Origin: Dehalococcoidia bacterium UBA1151
GTDB taxonomy: Bacteria; Chloroflexota; Dehalococcoidia; Lucifugimonadales; Lucifugimonadaceae
Direction of reading: 5' to 3'
NCBI GenBank assembly: GCA_002311865.1
Contig: DBZV01000215.1
Span: 1-29,080, forward strand
DNA length: 29,080 nt
Shown: piece by piece, positions 24,399 through 29,080 of the stretch
Numbering within the stretch: position 1 is the stretch's first letter
Layout: each line of letters starts with the position of its first letter
Translations under genes and position numbers: made by a program
The notes under the pieces: model-generated
Database searches by the model: none
Told to the model about the DNA's origin: nothing
Seen by the model: only the letters and a program-made list of their open reading frames with translations

Positions 24399-24500
24399 TG
24401 GTAGCTGTGGGGCTTGCCCCACCTCAACGGCATGCACGGTGACGGTTCAATGAAACGCCTACCTGAGCCAGCCCAGGGCCGGGCAAGCCCGGCGGCTACC
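24399..24500. repeat. Intergenic palindromic element, copy 2
   Basis: A roughly 102-base element with inverted arms: GGTAGCTGTGGGGCTTGCCC on the left and GGGCAAGCCCGGCGGCTACC on the right, homologous to the arms of the 6266-6355 copy, while the core differs. It again lies between converging gene ends, just after the terminator at 24344-24372. No reading frame lies inside. Confidence 0.7.
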
Positions 24501-24526
24501 GTGGGTACGCAGATAGCGGTGCGTCG

Positions 24527-25021
24527 TTAAGGCCTAACCCTTGTGTACGCCATGTATGAGCCGATCAGGACACCGAAGCCGCCTACCGGTGGGGCAATAA
24601 ACACAGCACTCAAGATTGCGAATCCGCCAATGACGGAACCAGCTGCAACCCACGCGAGATTCTTGTTTCTTGTGTAGCCGGTCGAGCGATAAACCGCCTC
24701 GCCAACCAAATAACCAATCGCCACGGGGGCGATAATCGCGAGGATGATGCCAATCGTCCCAAGGGTGAGCAACATTCCAATGTAGACCAGATGCAGCCCG
24801 ATTGAACTTCCAATGCCAACCGCAATGGCGCGAGTCATCTCGGTGTTGGAAGTCTCGGTCATGGGATTGCGCATCGCCTCGCCATGATCCGGGCAGCGCG
24901 CTCCCACGGGAGTTTGAACCATGCACTGCACACAGATCAGATCACCACACCTCGAGCAACCAAGATATGACTCAGTTTGAGGGTGCCTTTTACAGTATGC
25001 GGGATCGCGCAGATCGACCAA
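24527..25021 (-). CDS. Small membrane protein with N-terminal B-box-like zinc-binding domain
   Basis: A 164-residue protein. The N-terminal 48 residues form a B-box-like zinc site: C10-x2-H13, C22-x2-C25, C30-x2-C33, C43-x2-H46. Similar modules precede rhomboid proteases and other bacterial membrane proteins. Three or four hydrophobic segments follow (about 65-90, 90-108, 122-142, 143-160); no rhomboid Ser-His dyad motif such as GxSG is seen, so a protease is not claimed. The start is TTG 25021, since no in-frame ATG precedes the first zinc ligand. It follows plsY after 29 bases and is probably in the same transcript. The function is unknown. Confidence 0.78.
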   Translation of the reverse strand: MVDLRDPAYCKRHPQTESYLGCSRCGDLICVQCMVQTPVGARCPDHGEAMRNPMTETSNTEMTRAIAVGIGSSIGLHLVYIGMLLTLGTIGIILAIIAPVAIGYLVGEAVYRSTGYTRNKNLAWVAAGSVIGGFAILSAVFIAPPVGGFGVLIGSYMAYTRVRP

Positions 25022-25050
25022 GCGATGTGCCTTTCGTCAGAAATAATCGG

Positions 25051-25737
25051 CTATTTAGGAATACGGTCAATCCATTCCTGCCGATTGCTGATATCCCTAT
25101 CGTAAAGGAGTCTGTTGCGAAGCAGCTCTCTGAGCGGGATATCTGGAAGATCTGCTTCGCCGCCAATCTTGCGGTTCGAAAGGAGCCGCTTCACGATGAT
25201 TGCGGCCAGAAACGCTATGGTGAACCAGGTGATTTCCTGCTCCAGTCCAAGTATGAGCGTCCAGATTGGGAGGATCAATGCAGCCAGCGCCCACCAGATA
25301 GCGCTATCACCTTTGCGCAGTAATCCAAACAGCGCTGGCAGGGCGTACAGGAACGGCAGAGGCCAGCTCAGGGTGACCATGGCGCCCATCACTGCGGCCA
25401 TGCCCCTGCCACCTCGGAACTTCACGAATGCGGACCAGTGATGCCCCATGATCGCGGCAAAGGCGGCGGTCACTTCTACGTCCAATCCTAAATCGAGGAC
25501 TTTGTCTGAAGCGATGATGATGGGAACAGCGCCCTTGATGATCACATCGTAAAGCACAACCGGCGCAGCAAGCCAGAATCCACCCTGCCGATAGATGTTG
25601 GAGACACCAATGTTTCCACTGCCATGTGATCGGATGTCGATGCCGCTGGCGAAACGGGCGGCGATATATGCCGATGGCACGGCTCCTATGAAGTAGGCGC
25701 CGAATATCACTGCAGCTGATGTCGTATCCCACATCAT
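25051..25737 (-). CDS. plsY: Acyl-phosphate:glycerol-3-phosphate acyltransferase PlsY
   Basis: Inner-membrane enzyme making lysophosphatidic acid from acyl-phosphate and glycerol-3-phosphate, the first acylation of phospholipid synthesis. It has 228 residues, slightly longer than the usual 190-215. PlsY motifs: GAVPSAYI near the N-terminus, SHGSGNIGVSNIYR (37-50; most family members read GSGNPGATN), and GHHWSAFVKFRGGRGMA (family GH-x-F-x-FxGGKG). Five or so hydrophobic helices are visible. The C-terminal 30 residues (DIPLRELLRNRLLYDR and on) are a soluble extension. It starts at ATG 25737 (or the next codon, also ATG), 13 bases after the PHP gene. Confidence 0.93.
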   Translation of the reverse strand: MMWDTTSAAVIFGAYFIGAVPSAYIAARFASGIDIRSHGSGNIGVSNIYRQGGFWLAAPVVLYDVIIKGAVPIIIASDKVLDLGLDVEVTAAFAAIMGHHWSAFVKFRGGRGMAAVMGAMVTLSWPLPFLYALPALFGLLRKGDSAIWWALAALILPIWTLILGLEQEITWFTIAFLAAIIVKRLLSNRKIGGEADLPDIPLRELLRNRLLYDRDISNRQEWIDRIPK

Positions 25738-25750
25738 GTTTTACTATCGA

Positions 25751-26626
25751 CTATCTAACGGGCCGACGGCTTTGGAGTTCATCAACAACGCTTGACGCTG
25801 GACCCGGCCTGTCCATTCCTCCGGGCAAAATTTCGTCTGGTGTGTCCTTCGCATGGTAATCGCTGCCGCCAACCGGGACGAGATCATATTTGCGGGCGAC
25901 GTCCAAATATTTCTTGCGGTCTCTCGAATCGTACTTCTCAGCGAACGCTTCAATGGCATCCAGGCCTTCATCCGAGAGTTGCTCCGCAATATTGAAGAAT
26001 CCTTTCACGGTCTGCGGATGCGCTACCACCGCAACGCCGCCACTTGAGTGGATTAGCTCAATGCCCTCTTTTGTTGTGGTTGGCGAGCGGCGAGCCCGGG
26101 CGGGACCATCATCGCCAAGGTACTTATCGAATGCCTCGTCACGGGTCTTGATATATCCGGCTTCGATCAACGCATCGGCGATGTGCGGCCTGCCGATGGT
26201 GCCGCCTGCGATCTCTCGCACCCGCTCAAATTTGATCATAAGTCCAAGATCGTTGAGTTTATTCACGGACCGCCGAATAGCAGTTTCGCGTCTGCCACGA
26301 AACTCGGTGAGAGTCTCCAGCAGGTGCGGGTCCTTATAGTCGATAAACAGTCCAACCATATGAACTTCAGATTCGCCAAGTGTGGTGCTCAACTCAACAC
26401 CGGCGACCAGATCAAGCTCGGGGTATCTGCTCACAGCGTCGTACGCCTCATCAAGACCATCGATCGTATCGTGATCGCAAATTGCCACAGTGCGGAGGCC
26501 TGTCCTGGCTATTTGCTCGATTAGCGCGGACGGCGAAAGCCTTCCATCCGATGCGGTGGTATGCAGGTGCAGATCAACTATTGGGGGCAGGCAGCCTTCG
26601 GCCCACTCCTCATTCCAGGTGGTCAA
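25751..26626 (-). CDS. PHP-domain phosphoesterase (TrpH/YciV-like)
   Basis: Metal-dependent phosphoesterase of 291 residues from the PHP family, which includes RNase AM (YciV/TrpH) and nucleotide phosphatases. The metal-binding motifs are complete: HLHTTASDG (H20, H22, D27), CDHDTIDG (D51, H52, D53), the Glu of GVELST, HP in VAVVAHPQ and the SDYH near the end. The inserted domain after GRPHIADALI is characteristic of the YciV group. The likely substrates are 3',5'-bisphosphates or RNA 5' ends. The start is TTG 26626: reading upstream in frame meets a stop quickly, and no later ATG precedes the first metal motif. Confidence 0.9.
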   Translation of the reverse strand: MTTWNEEWAEGCLPPIVDLHLHTTASDGRLSPSALIEQIARTGLRTVAICDHDTIDGLDEAYDAVSRYPELDLVAGVELSTTLGESEVHMVGLFIDYKDPHLLETLTEFRGRRETAIRRSVNKLNDLGLMIKFERVREIAGGTIGRPHIADALIEAGYIKTRDEAFDKYLGDDGPARARRSPTTTKEGIELIHSSGGVAVVAHPQTVKGFFNIAEQLSDEGLDAIEAFAEKYDSRDRKKYLDVARKYDLVPVGGSDYHAKDTPDEILPGGMDRPGPASSVVDELQSRRPVR

Positions 26627-26732
26627 ATCACATCATCCAATCGAGAAAAGTTGCTCGGGTTGTAGACGGGGTTGAGGCGAATGGAACGGCGCGCGACCGG
26701 GTTCATCGGGAGAATCATCCGGTCCGGCCCGC

Positions 26733-28262
26733 CTACTTCGCGATTTCGATGGAACGTGACTCACGAATCACGACGACTTTTATCTGTCCCGGGTAGCTAA
26801 GCGTCTCTTCAATGCGCTTAACAACATCTCGGGCCAAAATCGCAGCCTTCGCGTCATCCACTACCTCTGGACTCACCATCACGCGAATCTCACGGCCAGC
26901 CTGGATAGCGAAGCATCGCTCCACGCCCTCGAATCCACGAGCGGTGTTTTCAAGGGCTTCCAGCCGCTGTATATAGTGCTCCGCAGTGTCTCGGCGCGCA
27001 CCGGGTCGGGCTGCGCTGAGCGCGTCTGCGGCCGCAACGATGAACGACTCCAGCGTGGTCATCTGGCGATCATGATGTTCTCTAATCGCCTTCTGAATAC
27101 GCTCGGACACGCCGTATCGCCCCACGGTATCGGCACCGATCTCTGCATGAGGCCCTTCAACTTCATGCGAAAGTGCCTTGCCAATGTCGTGAAGGAATCC
27201 GGCCGTGCGGCACACGTTGACGCGCGCACCCAGCTCCGCTCCCATGAGAACGGCAAGCAGCGAAACCTCGATGCTGTGTTGGAGCACGTTCTCACCGTAT
27301 GAGTATCGGAATTTCAGGCGTCCCATTAGCTTCGTCAGCTCAGGATGCAGCCCACGAATGTTGGCCTCAAGCAGGGCGTCTTCACCGGCCCGACGCGCGT
27401 TGTCATTCACCTCACTACGGGTTCGGCTGACGATCTCCTCAATGCGAGCCGGGTGAATCCGGCCATCCTGAATCATGCGCTCAAGGGAGCGACGTGCAAC
27501 TTCTTTGCGGATTGGATCAAAGCAGGAGATTGTTACGGCTTCCGGCGTGTCATCAATGATGAGATCAGCACCGGTCGCCGCCTCGATGGCCCGGATATTT
27601 CGGCCTTCACGACCGATCAACCTGCCCTTCATGTCATCGTTGGGCAGGGCTACGGATGAGACCGACTGCTCAGAGATAACGTCAGACGCCAGGCGTTGAA
27701 TCGCGCCGCCAATGATTTCACGCGCAGTCTCGTCCGCACGCTCATGGGCTTCCTGTTCGGCGTCCCGCAGCATCCGGGCCGTATCGAACTGGATGTCTTC
27801 CTCAACTCGTTTCAGGAGCTGCTCACGCGCATCAATAACAGAGAGCGTGGAAATCTGCTCAAGGCGCTCGACTTCCTTCTCTTTGATTAGCGATAAATCC
27901 GTCTGCTGCTGAGCCAGTTCAGATTCTCTGTTTTGCAGATTTGAACGCTGGCTATCCAGGCTTGAACTGCGCTTATCTAGGTTCTCTTCCCTCTGATCAA
28001 CTCTCCGTTGGTGTTTCTCTATATCTTGCCGTCTAGACCTTAACTCCGCTTCCGCGGCAGTCTTCATTTTGAGCGACTCTTCTTTTGCCTCTAGGAGGAT
28101 CTCCTTGGAACGCTCTTCGGCGCGTCTGATCTGCTGTTGCGCCGCTTCAAAGGCTGCTCTCGTCTTCTGGCGTGCCAGTGCATTTCGCAGGTAAAAGCCG
28201 CCTGCCCCAGCCGGAATCGAGACAACCAAGGCCACAATGACGGCAACCAGGATCGCTTCCAT
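26733..28262 (-). CDS. rny: Ribonuclease Y
   Basis: Membrane-anchored endoribonuclease that starts mRNA decay in many bacteria lacking RNase E. It has 509 residues, the usual length. An N-terminal helix (3-23) anchors it, and a long charged coiled coil follows (about 30-185, rich in Glu, Gln and Arg). The KH domain is at 205-270 with GREGRNIRAIE (217-227). The HD domain follows (about 325-420) with metal residues H329, H358 and D359 (HDIGKA), and the C-terminus ends in the conserved YPGQIKVVVIRE block. ATG 28262 has AAAGGA eight bases upstream. It has its own promoter and a structured leader, and PHP and plsY follow. Confidence 0.97.
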   Translation of the reverse strand: MEAILVAVIVALVVSIPAGAGGFYLRNALARQKTRAAFEAAQQQIRRAEERSKEILLEAKEESLKMKTAAEAELRSRRQDIEKHQRRVDQREENLDKRSSSLDSQRSNLQNRESELAQQQTDLSLIKEKEVERLEQISTLSVIDAREQLLKRVEEDIQFDTARMLRDAEQEAHERADETAREIIGGAIQRLASDVISEQSVSSVALPNDDMKGRLIGREGRNIRAIEAATGADLIIDDTPEAVTISCFDPIRKEVARRSLERMIQDGRIHPARIEEIVSRTRSEVNDNARRAGEDALLEANIRGLHPELTKLMGRLKFRYSYGENVLQHSIEVSLLAVLMGAELGARVNVCRTAGFLHDIGKALSHEVEGPHAEIGADTVGRYGVSERIQKAIREHHDRQMTTLESFIVAAADALSAARPGARRDTAEHYIQRLEALENTARGFEGVERCFAIQAGREIRVMVSPEVVDDAKAAILARDVVKRIEETLSYPGQIKVVVIRESRSIEIAK

Positions 28263-28267
28263 AATGG

Positions 28268-28322
28268 AATCCTTTGGCCGTCGACTGATTGTCGATGTTT
28301 TTCTCTCCGCGAACTGCGGAGA
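28268..28322 (-). promoter_or_regulatory. Two tandem hairpins in the rny leader
   Basis: In the predicted rny transcript, TCTCCGC-AGTTC-GCGGAGA (28322-28304; stem seven pairs) is followed by a smaller stem TCGAC-AATCA-GTCGA near 28295-28281. Neither is followed by a U run, so they do not look like terminators. They could stabilise the leader or take part in self-control by RNase Y. Confidence 0.4.
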
Positions 28323-28343
28323 CGGTTAATTCTTTCTAGCCCA

Positions 28344-28373
28344 AGGTTACGTAGTGGGTGAAATGGGTGTCAA
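28344..28373 (-). promoter_or_regulatory. Putative rny promoter
   Basis: A perfect -35 box TTGACA (28373-28368) is followed after 18 bases by TAACCT (28349-28344), which matches the consensus -10 at T1, A2 and T6. It lies between ffh and rny, with a start near 28337 and a leader of about 75 bases. Confidence 0.55.
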
Positions 28374-28476
28374 GAGTTGTCGATATCCGTCATGCCAGCC
28401 TGGCGGAATCACGAATACCGATCAGTTTCCCGCCGCCACACCACGGAACCGTGCGAGATATGGGAGTCTTGGGGAC

Positions 28477-29080
28477 TTACTTGCTCAGCATTCCCATCAG
28501 GCCGCGCTTGGAGCCGCCTCTGGAGAATCGCTTCATCATCTTCTGAACCTGCGAGAACTGGTTCATGAGCTGATTCACCTCGGTTGCGCTGGTTCCGCTA
28601 CCATCGGCTATCCGCTTACGGCGGGATCCGTTGATGATCTTTGGATTCCGGCGCTCATCAGCAGTCATGGACAGGATGATGGCTTCGATACGAGCGACCT
28701 TGGAATCGTCCATATCAGCCGGATTGAGCTTGCCCTTCATTCGACCGAGTCCCGGAATCATACCCATGATGTCTGTTATCGAGCCCATCTTTTTAATGGC
28801 CTTGAACTGATCCAACAGATCGTTCATATCAAATTCGGCTTTGCGCAGCTTCTTCTCAAGCTCCTGTGCGGCTTCGAAATCGACTTCACCCTCAGCCTTT
28901 TCAATCAGCGATGCCACATCGCCCATGCCAAGGATGCGGCCTGCCAGTCGATCCGGGTGGTACGCCTCAAACGCATCTACCTTCTCACCGGTTGCCATGT
29001 ACTTGATGGGAACTCCGGTAGCCGATCGCATCGAGAGCGCGGCGCCACCACGGGAGTCGCCATCCATCTTGGTCAGGATC
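28477..29080 (-). CDS. ffh: Signal recognition particle protein Ffh, C-terminal part
   Basis: C-terminal 200 residues or so of the SRP GTPase; the start is beyond the window end. The frame enters at 29079 with ILTKMDGDSRGGAAL, where TKMD is the G4 guanine-specificity motif of the NG domain, and continues through GVPIKYMATGEK. The M domain follows: GMGDVASLIEKAEG, the Met-rich hydrophobic groove region (MGMIPGLGRMKG), then the RNA-binding helix-turn-helix with SMTADERRNPKIINGSRRKR, which binds 4.5S RNA. The tail ends in LMGMLSK. It is followed by about 210 bases containing the rny promoter. No convincing terminator was found after it. Confidence 0.96.
   Translation of the reverse strand, partial: ILTKMDGDSRGGAALSMRSATGVPIKYMATGEKVDAFEAYHPDRLAGRILGMGDVASLIEKAEGEVDFEAAQELEKKLRKAEFDMNDLLDQFKAIKKMGSITDIMGMIPGLGRMKGKLNPADMDDSKVARIEAIILSMTADERRNPKIINGSRRKRIADGSGTSATEVNQLMNQFSQVQKMMKRFSRGGSKRGLMGMLSK

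Noticed and set aside
28400..28476. Terminator after ffh
   Set aside because: A short CACGG/CCGTG stem exists but no T run follows.
1..29080. CRISPR arrays, tRNA or rRNA genes, prophage or insertion sequences
   Set aside because: No regularly spaced repeats, cloverleaf-like genes, rRNA segments, transposase or integrase motifs were recognised by eye.

Overview
The window looks like bacterial chromosome, moderately GC-rich and densely coding, with most genes on the minus strand. Split glycine decarboxylase genes (gcvPA plus gcvPB), a HemQ-type haem enzyme, tandem Usp proteins, paralogous amidohydrolases and dispersed intergenic palindromes fit a free-living Chloroflexota bacterium, perhaps SAR202/Dehalococcoidia-like. 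That placement is an inference from gene content only. GTG and TTG starts are common. No rRNA, tRNA, CRISPR array, phage or insertion sequence was recognised.

Layout. 1-3905 (minus): a two-component pair (response regulator, then a histidine kinase cut by the window start), a tandem universal stress protein and a nucleotide-sugar epimerase. 4187-6247: a 7Fe-type ferredoxin (+) converging on a HemQ-like gene (-) across a two-way terminator, then an SDR oxidoreductase (+). 6416-10784 (minus): a complete glycine cleavage operon gcvT-gcvH-gcvPA-gcvPB with its own putative promoter; gcvPA carries a frameshift. 10900-20116 (minus): a long catabolic-looking run of amidohydrolase, HpcH/HpaI aldolase, FKBP lipoprotein, M19 dipeptidase, second amidohydrolase, HAD phosphatase, a frameshifted DapA-family gene, a TIM-barrel isomerase-like protein and a methyltransferase. 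Several junctions overlap or are only 2 bases apart, which suggests co-translation. 20153-20749 (+): an exported, membrane-anchored protein. 20830-21522 (-): a rhodanese-CBS gene. 21571-23295 (-): an ABC-2 exporter pair. 23538-24323 (+): an unrecognised four-helix membrane protein. 24527-29080 (-): a zinc-finger membrane protein, plsY, a PHP phosphoesterase, rny and the 3' part of ffh.

The most striking observation is the rhodanese-CBS gene. It is one continuous frame interrupted by exactly two UGA codons. They fall where the rhodanese catalytic cysteine and a second cysteine four residues further on would be expected (Cys-x4-Cys). UGA is an ordinary stop elsewhere in the window. A double-selenocysteine rhodanese is therefore a serious possibility, and potential hairpins lie immediately downstream of the UGAs. 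The alternative is a twice-mutated pseudogene.

Second-rank observations are: two copies of a palindromic element, each between converging gene ends; a gcvPA lesion that looks like a 13-base deletion between short direct repeats; a DapA-family gene with two one-base lesions and no Schiff-base lysine; and a 10-base G tract near the 3' end of the histidine kinase.
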